This document shows positions 29,508 to 38,034 of a stretch of 38,034 nucleotides of DNA, in pieces. The position numbers and the translations under genes were made by a program. The DNA is from a virus: the IMG/VR virus record IMGVR_UViG_3300020455_000038, positions 1 through 38,034 of that record. One strand, given 5' to 3'. Position 1 is the first letter of the stretch; each line of letters begins with the position of its first letter. The notes beneath the pieces are model-generated. The model worked only from the letters and a program-made list of their open reading frames with translations, was not told the DNA's origin and did not search any database.

Positions 29508-31787
29508 CTATCTTCTGCCCCCTGGGATTGCATTAATTCTAAATTGACCTACACGCCAATCACCAGAAACATTATTAATTTTCATACGAACCTCACGGCC
29601 TTGGAATCTGACAGATGTAGGGTTACTTAGCGAATACGCCCCATGAGATGTTTCAGCCCCATTTGGATAAAACCTGGTTTTAAATTCAGCGTTAACCTGG
29701 CCTTGTGTTTGTTCATCTGGAATGATTTTATTAACGTGCATAATCTGTTCACCATTCCCCATCTGAAGAGTGCCAGTTTCTGCATAAGGTACTTGGCTAT
29801 CTCTCTCTTCCCCTACCTCATGCTCCAACAACATATACTCACTTTTTACTAATAGAGCCTTATTATATGTTCCTAATTGTTGGGATGCACTATTACCGGC
29901 ATTGTGATTAGTTTCACTACTAGCCGTAGAAAACTTTACGTATCCGCCGGTTATAAATCCTGGCTGCGGTGGGTTTGGTGGACTAGCTGCCAACTCAACA
30001 TCTATAATTTTATTATTAGTAACACTTGGGTTTGTTCCCCCACCACCGGCCGGATTTCTTACCCCTAGATAAGACGCCTTAATTTCTGCCCATGATACTT
30101 GTGGTGGAACGAAATATGAGGCTAAAGCTATCCCAAAGCTAATGCCAGAATAACTGTTAAGATTTCGTACAACTGTACACGTTAGTAGCTTTGTGTAGGT
30201 ATTAGCAGTTTCAGCGGTATATACAGTATTACTAGATCCGCCATCTCCACTAATTTGAATAACCTCACTAACATTATTGCCATCAGCATCTAGTCCGCCA
30301 ATAGACACAGTATACAGAAGACCAGAACCCACACTATGGACAGAGTCATATCTATAACGTAATGTCTGAGCCGGAAATTCAACGCTATTATATACATTGC
30401 TTGAACTAGTCTCGACTGCCAAGTAACCCATATAGCTATGACCTACAGATGCAGCGTTTAACAAGTCTAGATTATTATTGCCGGTGAAGAATGCCTTATA
30501 GCTAGCAAAGGTGGTGCCAGTACCATATCCAAGTATCGTATGATACTGGATGATATAGTTTCCTACATCTGCAACATCTGGGTCAACATTTGAGTCAACA
30601 AGTGCTTTGACAGACATTCTGCCCCTAGCATGATTATTATCAAAATTCTTACCAGTTGCATGAATAGGTAGTTGGAATATTCCGGCATCGATACCACACG
30701 TTCTGGAAATAGAACCAATGCTCCAAGTATTGTTTGCATAATTCCAACTTACGTATCGATTATTTTCATTGCTATCGCTTGTTGGATAATACCATATAAC
30801 CTCATCATATTTTGTATTTTTTACGGCTGCAATTTTAGATGCCTGGCTAAAATTTAATTCACTAAACACATGGTCAGATACATCACATTTCAACTCCTGG
30901 ACTCTACCACCGCTAAAGATATGGAAACCACTTTGCCCCATCCAGACTACACCCATGTCTAGTTCTACTGCTGCCTGGGCAGAAAATATTCCGCATGATG
31001 ATCCTACCTTTTTAATACTATGTACAAATGGTAAACCAATATATGTAGCCGTATGGGCATCCTGGTCAGTCAGTATTAAAATGCCACCCCTAATAATTTC
31101 AGCGCATTTAATGGTGCCTTGTGTTTCTAGTCCAATATTACCGGCTTGGTTTGTAGCACTACTAGACCAGGATGTTATGTCCTCTTGGTCAGACCAGTAG
31201 ACAGTTCTTGTTTGAAATGCGAATAGAAATCTCTCATTACTTACAATTATACTTTTAACACTAGTAGGCGCAGATGCATGAACAATACTAGCCACATTAG
31301 TACTATTTAAATTCCATTCATATACTTTCCCATCATCTGGGTTATTTGCGATTAGCTTTTCACCAAATGTTGAAAACGACCAGGATGTTGCGTCTTGCAA
31401 TATTGATGATGTATTTATTGGGGGCGTACCATAGGTAGAATTTGAGTAAAATCCAGATCCATATCCAGTCATACCGGCTGCATCCGCCCTACCAGTCACT
31501 AATCCACTTGGTGTAATGTCTAAAGTAATATTATTAGCCAAAACTACAAATAAATGCTGATAGGTACCGCAAGCTATATACCTAGTACCGGTATTTGATT
31601 TCCAAGCTATTAATCCTCTAATAGGGTCATCAAAAGCGCGACCTAATCTATTTCTCCACCCACCTACTGGTTTTAAAATAGAGTCATGCCACCTAACTAA
31701 ATTAGAGTCTTTCCATCTTCCGGCAGCCTCTAAGTTAGTACCATTCTTAAATAATCCAGGTTGTATATTTAATGGTATTAATGCCAT
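29508..31787 (-). CDS. Tail hub / stabilisation-type protein
   Basis: The product is 759 residues, beta-rich. The N-terminus (LNIQPGLFKNGTNLEAAGRW, KDSNLVRWHDSILKPVGGWR) is the recognisable opening of podovirus tail stabilisation or nozzle proteins. Blade-like repeats follow (ATSWSFSTFGEKLIANNPDD, TRTVYWSDQEDITSWSSS, GIFSAQAAVELDMGVVWMGQ), like a propeller. The C-terminal part (VNAEFKTRFYPNGAETSHGA, VRFQGREVRMKINNVSGDWR) packs as a closing domain. It would form the lower tail ring that carries fibres. The gene starts one base from the fibre-like gene upstream. The call is by N-terminal pattern and size. Confidence 0.75.
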   Translation of the reverse strand: MALIPLNIQPGLFKNGTNLEAAGRWKDSNLVRWHDSILKPVGGWRNRLGRAFDDPIRGLIAWKSNTGTRYIACGTYQHLFVVLANNITLDITPSGLVTGRADAAGMTGYGSGFYSNSTYGTPPINTSSILQDATSWSFSTFGEKLIANNPDDGKVYEWNLNSTNVASIVHASAPTSVKSIIVSNERFLFAFQTRTVYWSDQEDITSWSSSATNQAGNIGLETQGTIKCAEIIRGGILILTDQDAHTATYIGLPFVHSIKKVGSSCGIFSAQAAVELDMGVVWMGQSGFHIFSGGRVQELKCDVSDHVFSELNFSQASKIAAVKNTKYDEVIWYYPTSDSNENNRYVSWNYANNTWSIGSISRTCGIDAGIFQLPIHATGKNFDNNHARGRMSVKALVDSNVDPDVADVGNYIIQYHTILGYGTGTTFASYKAFFTGNNNLDLLNAASVGHSYMGYLAVETSSSNVYNSVEFPAQTLRYRYDSVHSVGSGLLYTVSIGGLDADGNNVSEVIQISGDGGSSNTVYTAETANTYTKLLTCTVVRNLNSYSGISFGIALASYFVPPQVSWAEIKASYLGVRNPAGGGGTNPSVTNNKIIDVELAASPPNPPQPGFITGGYVKFSTASSETNHNAGNSASQQLGTYNKALLVKSEYMLLEHEVGEERDSQVPYAETGTLQMGNGEQIMHVNKIIPDEQTQGQVNAEFKTRFYPNGAETSHGAYSLSNPTSVRFQGREVRMKINNVSGDWRVGQFRINAIPGGRR

Positions 31788-32636
31788 TTAGAACGCCCAT
31801 GCTTTTACTATTAATGCCCATTTGCCTATTGCTCCACCATTCGTATATCCGGCATTACCACTTATTTTTGAAGGAAGGTGATAGTAACCAGTTCCGCCAT
31901 AATAGAGTCTTAATTGTGTAGTGTTCCCACTTTCAACAACTACATAAGGGATACTATTTGTATCTGCGAAATGATCTTGCCAATGTATTATATCGCCGGC
32001 AGAATATCCTAAATCAGCGGACGTACATTTAAATAATATCTGGACAATATCCGGTGCTACAGATGTAGAACTGGCACCAGTATGACTGCCTTTTGCTTTT
32101 AGATTATGAGTTAAAGTTGCGTATGTATTTGCTGAAGGTGTCATATCTCCGGATGTGTAGACACGCGGTATATAGCCTATTGTAAATAATATACTTTCAG
32201 ATTTAGTATAATAAGCAGCGTTACTACCAGTTACATTTCCTATTGCCGTATTAACATAGCTTTCAGTAGCGTAACCACTTAAACTACCGCCGGCATTATC
32301 ATCAGCAAATTCTAACCCAGTACCACCGCTATTAACTTTTAAAACTTGTCCACTTGCGCCTATGCTTGATGGCGTATCACTAAAATCTAAAATTGATGGA
32401 GTCGCAAATTCTGTAGCATTAGCAGCGTTATTAACTCGTAATACTTGTTTAGCCGTACCTAAACTATTTGGCGTATCTGTTAGATTAGAAGAAACTACGC
32501 TTGTAGGTACAGAGTCTGAAACAGTTTTAATTGTTGAATCGATAGTATCTAAACCGGTATTTATTGTTGTTCCCCAGGTGTTTTCTGATCCACCTACATC
32601 CGGTTTGGTTATGTTATAATTTGTTGTATTTGCCAT
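31788..32636 (-). CDS. Tail fibre-like protein with KP-x-VGG-SEN-WG module
   Basis: The product is 282 residues. It opens ANTTNYNITKPDVGGSENTW and GTTINTGLDTIDSTIK, a frequent N-terminal motif of phage fibres. Two copies of a linker follow (DTPNSLGTAKQVLRVNNAAN and DTPSSIGASGQVLKVNSGG). The C-terminal 140 residues are a beta-rich domain (HNLKAKGSHTGASSTSVAPD, IVQILFKCTSADLGYSAGD) that is likely receptor-binding. AGGAG lies before the ATG. It is one of several fibre genes in tandem, so host range may be spread over several proteins. Confidence 0.7.
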   Translation of the reverse strand: MANTTNYNITKPDVGGSENTWGTTINTGLDTIDSTIKTVSDSVPTSVVSSNLTDTPNSLGTAKQVLRVNNAANATEFATPSILDFSDTPSSIGASGQVLKVNSGGTGLEFADDNAGGSLSGYATESYVNTAIGNVTGSNAAYYTKSESILFTIGYIPRVYTSGDMTPSANTYATLTHNLKAKGSHTGASSTSVAPDIVQILFKCTSADLGYSAGDIIHWQDHFADTNSIPYVVVESGNTTQLRLYYGGTGYYHLPSKISGNAGYTNGGAIGKWALIVKAWAF

Positions 32637-32647
32637 TTTGTCTCCTC

Positions 32648-33430
32648 TTATGCAGCTTTTTGGAAAGGCAAGGTATTAGTCCAGGTTTCAGTTGGTTTTG
32701 ATATTGTTGACCAAGGTGTATTTGGCGTAGTAATCTCTGTCCAATTTTCAGTAATATCTGGCTCTTCTTCCCAAAATTCTCTACCAGTCACAGTTACAGT
32801 TGTTTGAAAATTAGCAGCAATAATTCCAGATCTTATTGCAAAAATTGGGGCATCGATTGTTGTTGATATTGCTGCGGATGATTGCATTGCAAATTGAGCA
32901 AATGCATTTGTTAAACATATTGAAGAAATACTAGCTGCTAAATTTAATGGCCGTATTCTTAATATAGATCCTTGTACTGTACTTGTTGAAACATTAGGTA
33001 CGGCTATTTCTCTTATTCTTGCAGAAGATAGACTTACAGATGTTTGAGAAACTGCGTCTACCTCTATTAGCCTTAAAACTTGTGAAACCATTGCTAATGT
33101 AGTTTGAGAAACTGCATTAACTGGAGCAAGTCTTATTCTGTTAGCATTAACTGTTACAAATGTATTATCAAACAATGATGCATTATCTAGTCTTACTCTT
33201 CTAGCTGCTATAGATGTACCAGTTTGAGATTGTAGACTAGTAGACGCAAAAGTAACTCTGTTTACGTCAGATGTTAATGATGACTGTATTCCAAAATTCG
33301 CGACCGCTTTACGTGTAACACTTATAGAGCAAGTAACATGAGATTGCAGATGTGGATGCAATGCTGCTTGTTTAAGTGATCCACCTAAAGATGCATAAGG
33401 TGATTGAGAATATGAGGAAATACCATACAT
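32648..33430 (-). CDS. Repetitive beta-rich virion protein
   Basis: The product is 260 residues. MYGISSYSQSPYASLGG opens it. Residues about 80-165 hold four repeats of about 20 residues with a shared ending, for example VNANRIRLAPVNAVSQT, MVSQVLRLIEVDAVSQT and LSSARIREIAVPNVSTS. The end carries Trp/Thr repeats (EEPDITENWTEITTPNTPW, STISKPTETWTNTLPF), a pattern I associate with environmental phage virion proteins. It is probably a fibre-base or decoration protein. No catalytic residues. It is placed between two fibre-type genes. Confidence 0.65.
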   Translation of the reverse strand: MYGISSYSQSPYASLGGSLKQAALHPHLQSHVTCSISVTRKAVANFGIQSSLTSDVNRVTFASTSLQSQTGTSIAARRVRLDNASLFDNTFVTVNANRIRLAPVNAVSQTTLAMVSQVLRLIEVDAVSQTSVSLSSARIREIAVPNVSTSTVQGSILRIRPLNLAASISSICLTNAFAQFAMQSSAAISTTIDAPIFAIRSGIIAANFQTTVTVTGREFWEEEPDITENWTEITTPNTPWSTISKPTETWTNTLPFQKAA

Positions 33431-33432
33431 AA

Positions 33433-33777
33433 TTAGACGTCAGTTCCATCCTTAAAAGGGTCAATTGTTTTTAAATACTGATAACACTTGCCCACAAAAT
33501 TTGAGGCTGATTGATTATCGATTTCTGTAATATTAACTGCCAACCATTTACCAGTTACAGTTGGCTCACTAACTTTACTATCCTTAGATGGGAAACCTAA
33601 GATCTGTAGTTTAACAATCCAGTCTGCATCCTTTAATGGGTCATGGTCTGCATTGTTTTCTTTGTATCTAATAATTATTATATCAGCTATTCTATGGTAT
33701 GTATTTTCTACTTTTATTCCTATGCAATGCTGATAATTAACATTGTCTAAAGCCTCTGTAGTTTTTTCTATAGCCAT
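33433..33777 (-). CDS. Hypothetical 114-residue protein in fibre cluster
   Basis: The product contains VNYQHCIGIKVENTYHRIAD, DADWIVKLQILGFPSKDSKV and ASNFVGKCYQYLKTIDPFKD. It is a soluble alpha/beta protein and no family is recognised. Its ATG overlaps the stop of the S74 spike gene (TAATG), which suggests a partner such as a spike-associated chaperone or structural link. This is inference. Confidence 0.6.
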   Translation of the reverse strand: MAIEKTTEALDNVNYQHCIGIKVENTYHRIADIIIIRYKENNADHDPLKDADWIVKLQILGFPSKDSKVSEPTVTGKWLAVNITEIDNQSASNFVGKCYQYLKTIDPFKDGTDV

Positions 33778-34973
33778 TAGTCTTTCCTTTTACACTCGCA
33801 AATATCATTTTCTAGTTCTTTAACTCTGGCACTTAATTCTTTTACCGCGTTAATTAATGGGTAGATAAATGCATCTTCATGCAGTTCTCTTACTCCCCAT
33901 TTGTCTTTTGAATAGCCTTGGAAACTATCTATATTTAAATCAGCTAATGCTTGTTCCACATCTTGTGCAGCTAGACCTACTCTTTGGCCTTTTCTGTTTC
34001 TTAAACCAGTAGGTAAATCATCATCAGCCTCGCATCTATAATCTGGCTTTAGATGTTTTAATTCATCATCGTTAGAGTCTATTTCTTTATAGGTTTTATA
34101 TTCAAAACTTATTGGGTCTAGTTTCTCAATAAAATCTAATCCTATGGTTGTCGTACCAATATTTTTCTTAACTCTTATATCAGATGATGCTGATGCCCAT
34201 GTACTATTCCCAGACCCATCTGATGTAATTTGCTGACCATTTGAACCGGTACCAGTTGGGAGTTTATACGTTTCTGCTATTTTAACTACTGCACTAGTAT
34301 TACCTAATGATATAGAATAATCCTGGAAAGAATTTATTTGGTTTCCAAAACAATAAGCTGCCTGGTGATCACTCCTAGCCTGGTATCCTAAAGCAACGCC
34401 CCATGCCTTATCAGTATGCCCATAGGCTCCAAAAGAATAATGCATATTACCATTTGCTCTTGCTCCATAAAGAGAACTTTTGCTTTGATTTGAAAAGCCA
34501 TTACCCCAGTTGCCATTAGCATTACCGGATTTACCACAAGCAAAATGCCCTTCTCCGCCGTGTATTCCGCATTGGTCACCTATGGCAAAACTATACCCAT
34601 TTCCAGTATTAACTGTACTGTCATGTCCAATAGCCACAGATCTGGGTTGAGAACTACCTACAGTTGGAGCGGTATATGAATTATAGTTACCGCCAATTGT
34701 ATTTTCGTCATAAAGATTTAAAACTGATCCAGATTGTACAGTTGACCATTGGAGTCCGCCATTTTGGTATTCCAAATATTGCCCATTAGATCCAGAATTT
34801 GAAATATCTAGTTTTGCCTCTGCTATAGTGTCATCTGTAATCATGGCGTTTGTAATGACGCTATTTGCAATAGTTGTTGCACCATCTCCACTAGAAGTTA
34901 CATGACCGCTATGATTAGGATGCGTATAATTTATAACTGGTTGTGTAAGTTTTGATTTTCCTATGTAACTCAT
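33777..34973 (-). CDS. Tail spike with C-terminal peptidase S74 chaperone
   Basis: The product is 398 residues. The N-terminus YIGKSKLTQPVINYTHPNHS, GHVTSSGDGATTIANSVITN is an anchor shared with the 241-residue protein upstream. The middle (residues about 95-260) is Gly/Asn-rich with SFAIGDQCGIHGGEGHFACG and FSFGAYGHTDKAWGVALGYQ, like a trimeric YadA-type or beta-helix stalk. SSDIRVKKNIGTTTIGLDFI starts the S74 domain, with the Ser and Lys five residues apart that cut the chaperone off. It ends in a coiled coil (LINAVKELSARVKELENDIC). It binds and perhaps modifies the host surface. Its start overlaps the gene upstream (ATGA). Confidence 0.85.
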   Translation of the reverse strand: MSYIGKSKLTQPVINYTHPNHSGHVTSSGDGATTIANSVITNAMITDDTIAEAKLDISNSGSNGQYLEYQNGGLQWSTVQSGSVLNLYDENTIGGNYNSYTAPTVGSSQPRSVAIGHDSTVNTGNGYSFAIGDQCGIHGGEGHFACGKSGNANGNWGNGFSNQSKSSLYGARANGNMHYSFGAYGHTDKAWGVALGYQARSDHQAAYCFGNQINSFQDYSISLGNTSAVVKIAETYKLPTGTGSNGQQITSDGSGNSTWASASSDIRVKKNIGTTTIGLDFIEKLDPISFEYKTYKEIDSNDDELKHLKPDYRCEADDDLPTGLRNRKGQRVGLAAQDVEQALADLNIDSFQGYSKDKWGVRELHEDAFIYPLINAVKELSARVKELENDICECKRKD

Positions 34974-35368
34974 TTTGGATGCTTGTCCTTTACTGCTTTA
35001 ATTTTAGCTGCCATTTCTGTAGGAAAAACGCCGGCATGATATAGAGCGTCTAACTGATCTCCAATGTAGGGATATTCCATGCGTCTTTGTTCATGGACTG
35101 TATCTAAGGAACTAGGTTCTGGATGCTTTGCATTATATGCGTCTGCGTCAAAGGTAGCGGTCTTTTCAGATTCATTTATCGTTACGCAAGAAAAATCAAA
35201 ATTATTAAGTTGTTTTTCAGTTAAGGTAATTGTAACTGGGAATTGTGTTAAATCTTGTCCATTAGAATGTTTAGGAATTATAGAGGCCGGATTACCATCC
35301 GCGTCAGTCATTACATATGACCATTTAGAATTTTCTCTTTTAAATAATATTATTTTAAATTCTGCCAT
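34970..35368 (-). CDS. Fibre-assembly-like protein (XkdW-like end)
   Basis: The product is 132 residues from ATG 35368 (MAEFKIILFKRENSKW), chosen because GGAAAG precedes it and it follows the previous stop by one base; a start at 35380 would lie inside that gene. The C-terminus RRMEYPYIGDQLDALYHAGV, then FPTEMAAKIKAVKDKHPK matches the ending common to XkdW-like and fibre-assembly proteins. It may help fold the adjacent fibres. The family end is clear, the function less so. Confidence 0.65.
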   Translation of the reverse strand: MAEFKIILFKRENSKWSYVMTDADGNPASIIPKHSNGQDLTQFPVTITLTEKQLNNFDFSCVTINESEKTATFDADAYNAKHPEPSSLDTVHEQRRMEYPYIGDQLDALYHAGVFPTEMAAKIKAVKDKHPK

Positions 35369-35369
35369 A

Positions 35370-36095
35370 TTACTTTCCATAAATCATATGCGCTTGAGAT
35401 GCAGCGTGTTTTACTAAATACCAAGTACTAGATGCGGATGTGAATACACCAGACGCGGTGCAGTAGAATCCATAATTATACTTATATCCCCAGGTTCTAA
35501 ACCAGGGAGTGTCTTCACCTAAGTTTCTTAATTGCACCCAAAAAGGTGATTTACTTGCCCAACCGCTACCGCTAGTTCCCATAGGCAAACCTTGATGAGA
35601 ATTGACAGATTTGGTTGCACCATTAAAGCTAAATGCCCAACTAGATTCAAAAGCATAACCTTCGATTGCTACACCAGATGAACCGGCAGAATTTGTAGAT
35701 ACACCCCATGCAGATCGATCATTGCCACCACTACCAACATTTTGACTATGGTAAAATAAAATAGCATCAACATCAGTATAGGCAGATATGTCATAAGTAG
35801 TACCACCGGCGTGACTGCCACTTTGTGCGTTAGTATCGTTGTGTTCTTCAGATACTATAGTCCAACTACTACTACCACCGCCTCCACTTGGAGCCTCCCA
35901 GGTCATACCACCAGTATTACCAGATCTGGCTACTAAAACATGACCATCTGTCGGTGAGTTACTACATTTTAAATTAGCCTCATCTATTATATTATCAGCA
36001 ATGGTAGTTGCTCCATCTGCTACTGATGTTACCTCACCAGAGTGATTAGGATGCTGATAAAATATTGGACTTTCACCGATGTAACCTATACCCAT
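35370..36095 (-). CDS. Tail fibre-like protein sharing an anchor with the S74 spike
   Basis: The product is 241 residues. GIGYIGESPIFYQHPNHSGE and VTSVADGATTIADNIIDEAN form an N-terminal anchor like that of the S74 spike. A glycine-rich linker (TWEAPSGGGGSSS) leads to a beta-rich C-terminal domain with many aromatics (VDAILFYHSQNVGSGGNDRS, FWVQLRNLGEDTPWFRTWGY, KYNYGFYCTASGVFTSASS), likely receptor-binding. No S74 domain is present. The start overlaps the previous stop (TAATG). The shared anchor suggests the two proteins use the same socket on the tail. Confidence 0.7.
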   Translation of the reverse strand: MGIGYIGESPIFYQHPNHSGEVTSVADGATTIADNIIDEANLKCSNSPTDGHVLVARSGNTGGMTWEAPSGGGGSSSWTIVSEEHNDTNAQSGSHAGGTTYDISAYTDVDAILFYHSQNVGSGGNDRSAWGVSTNSAGSSGVAIEGYAFESSWAFSFNGATKSVNSHQGLPMGTSGSGWASKSPFWVQLRNLGEDTPWFRTWGYKYNYGFYCTASGVFTSASSTWYLVKHAASQAHMIYGK

Positions 36096-36427
36096 TATGT
36101 TTGCTCCAAAACACTAACAAATGCATCAGCCGATGATGATGCACTTGAATAACCAAAAATATAATCGGATGCCTCTAAGACGATTTTTTGATCTCCGCCG
36201 ACAACTACTAAACTACCACCGGCTAATACTGGTGCATCCTTAACTATAAAGTACGATGCTCCGGCAGAATTATCATGTACCTTAATACTAACTGTTATAC
36301 TGCTTGAAGTTGTATTAGCCATTGTCAATCCAATAACAGTTGATGTTGTGCTTGATGGACAGTTATAAATAGTCGTATTACTTGTGCTTATACTTGATGT
36401 ACCTTTATTCTTAAATGCATTCGCCAT
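36095..36427 (-). CDS. Small fibre-associated beta protein
   Basis: The product is 110 residues. ANAFKNKGTSSISTSNTTIY and STVIGLTMANTTSSSITVSI, then KVHDNSAGASYFIVKDAPV, and VVVGGDQKIVLEASDYIFGY form a single beta domain. This pattern (a small 'KN.....T..T.IY..P..T' protein) occurs beside large fibres in many phages. It may cap or connect the fibre. AGGA lies shortly before the ATG. It sits directly after the end of the junction-spanning fibre. No enzyme feature. Confidence 0.7.
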   Translation of the reverse strand: MANAFKNKGTSSISTSNTTIYNCPSSTTSTVIGLTMANTTSSSITVSIKVHDNSAGASYFIVKDAPVLAGGSLVVVGGDQKIVLEASDYIFGYSSASSSADAFVSVLEQT

Positions 36428-36436
36428 TATAAATTC

Positions 36437-38034
36437 CTATCCACATTGAAAAGCTAAAGCCGTTGCGTCTGAAACTGATATTCCACTACCACCACCGCCA
36501 CCGCCAGAAACTGTCTGCCAGGAAGGCGCAGACCCAGAACCATTTGATGTTAATACTTGTCCGCTAGATCCGTAATTTGCTCCGCCCAAACCCCAAGCTC
36601 CATTTGCTAAAATCCTTAATCTTTCGGCAGAACTATCACCATCATTAGAGCCATTATAAAATTCTAATTGACCACCAGAGCCTCTTATTTCTAAATCATT
36701 TCCGGCTAGCCTAACTATCCCTTTATAAGTGTCTGATTGATTTAATTGTATAGCCGGAGATGCAGAACTTCTAATTTCAAGCCTTTCTTCTGGTGTATTT
36801 GTACCCACTCCTACATTGCCACCAGATTTTACACTTAAACAATCAGAACCATTATTTTCATGTATTATAAAATTACTAGAATTTGCTTTTAGCCACCATT
36901 CTGATGTACCACTTCTTTGAAACTCAAGCATATAATCAGAACTAGTACTGTTTAAAGTAAGTTGACCAGTTGCATTACTTGTAAACACACCTTTAGTAGC
37001 ACCTATGGTTGTTGCATTAGTTATTTGATTTGAGTTGGCATCTAATGTGCCACCAAGTTGCGGTGTTGTATCATCAATAAGATCATTCATTGATCCGCCA
37101 CCGCCGGATGAAACAGTTCCCCATGAAACAGTTCCAGATCCATTAGTTTGTAGTACCTGGTTTGCAGCACCATCAGCGGTTGGAAGAGTAAAAGCATTAG
37201 CCACAGTAATAGCACCAGTCGAGGCTACTTTAAGTAATTCAGAGTTAGAATTATTCTTAAAAACTATAGGATTAGTGCCTTGCTGAATCTTAAAGATTGT
37301 CTCATTGCTCGCATGGTACATATAGAAATCGTTGCCAGTTCCTAAAGCAATTGTCGTATTATCATCTGCCTTTAAAATATTACCGGCTGAATACCAAACA
37401 AGATTACTATTATTTCCGTTTAATTGAAAATCTATGCCGTAGTTATTCGCGCCATCAAATGTAAACATTGAGTCTACATGGACATTTGCTGAATTATTAA
37501 ATGTTACATTTCCGGTAAAAGTACCACCGCTAGTCGGCATTCCACTTGAACCACCACTAGCAGTTTGCCAAGTAGGTGCGGAACTAGAGCCATTAGATGT
37601 TAATACTTGACCACTTGTACCATAATTTGCTCCGGATAATCCTATCTGCCCAGATGAGCCAATTCTAAATTTTTCAGAGTTTCCACCAGTTTTAAAAATC
37701 ATATCACCGGTGTAACTAATATTGCCGTGATCTGTATCACCGCTATGTCCCATATTTATTTGGGCAAGTGTTCCATTACCATTGGAATTCCCTAGATTAA
37801 TTACACCAGTTGTCGATCCAGAGCCATGATTTATTGTTATATCACCGGTAAATGTACCACCGGTTTTTGGCATATATGTAGAACTTGCATTGGATTGAGT
37901 TAAATAGGTACTAGATGCATTAGATTGAGTTAAGTAAGTTGATGATGCATTTGATTGCGTTAGATAAGTTGAAGATGCATTTGATTGCGTTAGATAGGTA
38001 CTAGACGCAGAGGATGTTGTTAGATAATTACTTA
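36437..38034 (-). CDS. Tail fibre protein, C-terminal part (continues from the left edge)
   Basis: This is the other half of the fibre starting at 1267; the frame is open from the right edge to the stop at 36437, and an internal ATG at 37873 (MPKTGGTFTGDITIN) is not the true start. At the edge lie decapeptide repeats ASSTYLTQSN. TGGTFTGDITINHGSG and TSGGTFTGNVTFNNSA are fibre repeats. The linker NYGTSGQVLTSNGSSSAPTW occurs in several copies. The last part (TPEERLEIRSSASPAIQLNQ, LEIRGSGGQLEFYNGSNDGD) is a beta-helix end, and the protein stops at ALAFQCG with no S74 domain. With the left portion the protein has 914 residues if the ends are joined at the overlap. Confidence 0.85.
   Translation of the reverse strand, partial: SNYLTTSSASSTYLTQSNASSTYLTQSNASSTYLTQSNASSTYLTQSNASSTYMPKTGGTFTGDITINHGSGSTTGVINLGNSNGNGTLAQINMGHSGDTDHGNISYTGDMIFKTGGNSEKFRIGSSGQIGLSGANYGTSGQVLTSNGSSSAPTWQTASGGSSGMPTSGGTFTGNVTFNNSANVHVDSMFTFDGANNYGIDFQLNGNNSNLVWYSAGNILKADDNTTIALGTGNDFYMYHASNETIFKIQQGTNPIVFKNNSNSELLKVASTGAITVANAFTLPTADGAANQVLQTNGSGTVSWGTVSSGGGGSMNDLIDDTTPQLGGTLDANSNQITNATTIGATKGVFTSNATGQLTLNSTSSDYMLEFQRSGTSEWWLKANSSNFIIHENNGSDCLSVKSGGNVGVGTNTPEERLEIRSSASPAIQLNQSDTYKGIVRLAGNDLEIRGSGGQLEFYNGSNDGDSSAERLRILANGAWGLGGANYGSSGQVLTSNGSGSAPSWQTVSGGGGGGSGISVSDATALAFQCG
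37885..38034. repeat. Five 30-bp tandem repeats coding for decapeptides
   Basis: Units start at 37885, 37915, 37945, 37975 and 38005. In the minus frame they encode variants of ASSTYLTQSN. The last four units equal the four units at the left edge. The unit at 38005 is the most divergent. Array length may be wrong in the assembly, because short reads cannot count such units. Confidence 0.8.
37915..38034. repeat. Right copy of the terminal overlap
   Basis: This is the counterpart of bases 1-120, with differences at 37952, 37955 and 37963. Removing one copy gives a circle of 37914 bases in which the fibre frame is continuous (2745 bases, 915 codons with the stop). Confidence 0.85.

Noticed and set aside
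37873-37875. ATG at 37873 as the start of a separate 478-residue fibre
   Set aside because: The frame is open upstream through the contig end and joins the frame that starts at 1267; no ribosome site precedes this ATG.
1-38034. tRNA genes, CRISPR array, integrase and attachment sites
   Set aside because: No cloverleaf with a T-loop consensus, no regularly spaced repeat array and no tyrosine integrase were seen. The only serine recombinase-like gene lacks its active site. The scan was by eye, so a degenerate tRNA could be missed.

Overview
The window is essentially one complete tailed-phage genome with podovirus-type gene content (class Caudoviricetes), AT-rich and almost entirely coding. The two ends match: bases 1-120 and 37915-38034 agree at 117 of 120 positions. 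One open reading frame runs off the left edge and re-enters in frame from the right edge. The contig is therefore best read as a circular or terminally redundant genome of about 37.9 kb, cut inside a tail-fibre gene. A bacterial host is implied by Shine-Dalgarno sites, TTG/GTG/ATG starts and an M15-type endolysin. A marine host is only an inference from the style of the fibre N-terminus, the adaptor, the tail hub and the SU10-like capsid. No tRNA, integrase, DNA polymerase, RNA polymerase or CRISPR array was seen.

Layout. Nearly everything lies on the minus strand, read right to left. From 20149 down to 14246 is a set of small regulatory and recombination genes: unknown proteins, a degenerate serine-recombinase-like protein, a winged-helix protein, a YqaJ-type exonuclease, a LexA-like winged helix, a zinc ribbon, a protein with an SSB-type acidic tail, and a DUF6378-like protein. 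A 322-base non-coding gap with a perfect 16-bp palindrome follows. Next come terS, terL, two tiny lysine-rich proteins and a 718-residue protein, then a lysis block of membrane microproteins, a PD-(D/E)XK nuclease, a 3-TM holin and an M15 endolysin. The head genes follow: portal, scaffold and SU10-type major capsid protein. Then come the adaptor and the fibre gene that crosses the contig junction. Continuing from the right end (38034 to 23649) are a run of fibre and spike genes including an S74 self-cleaving spike, the tail hub, and the internal virion or ejection proteins, two gene products of which carry signal peptides.

The only plus-strand block is 20262-23579: a ribbon-helix-helix regulator, a Hjc-like nuclease, an SSB-like protein, a TOPRIM-RepA primase/helicase and small ORFs. 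It diverges from the minus-strand genes across a 55-bp near-perfect palindrome. It ends in a convergent region with hairpins facing the end of the ejection genes.

How it works together (inference). The RHH protein probably autoregulates the divergent control region. The primase/helicase and SSB would recruit the host polymerase. YqaJ, the SSB-tailed protein and the Hjc-like nuclease would form a recombination-dependent replication set. The rest builds the particle and lyses the cell. Many neighbours share ATGA or TAATG junctions, which points to long translationally coupled operons. The least explained parts are a hairpin flanked by decamer repeats near 15.4 kb, the palindromic control sites, the 718-residue protein and an excess of CCGG and CCWGG sites.
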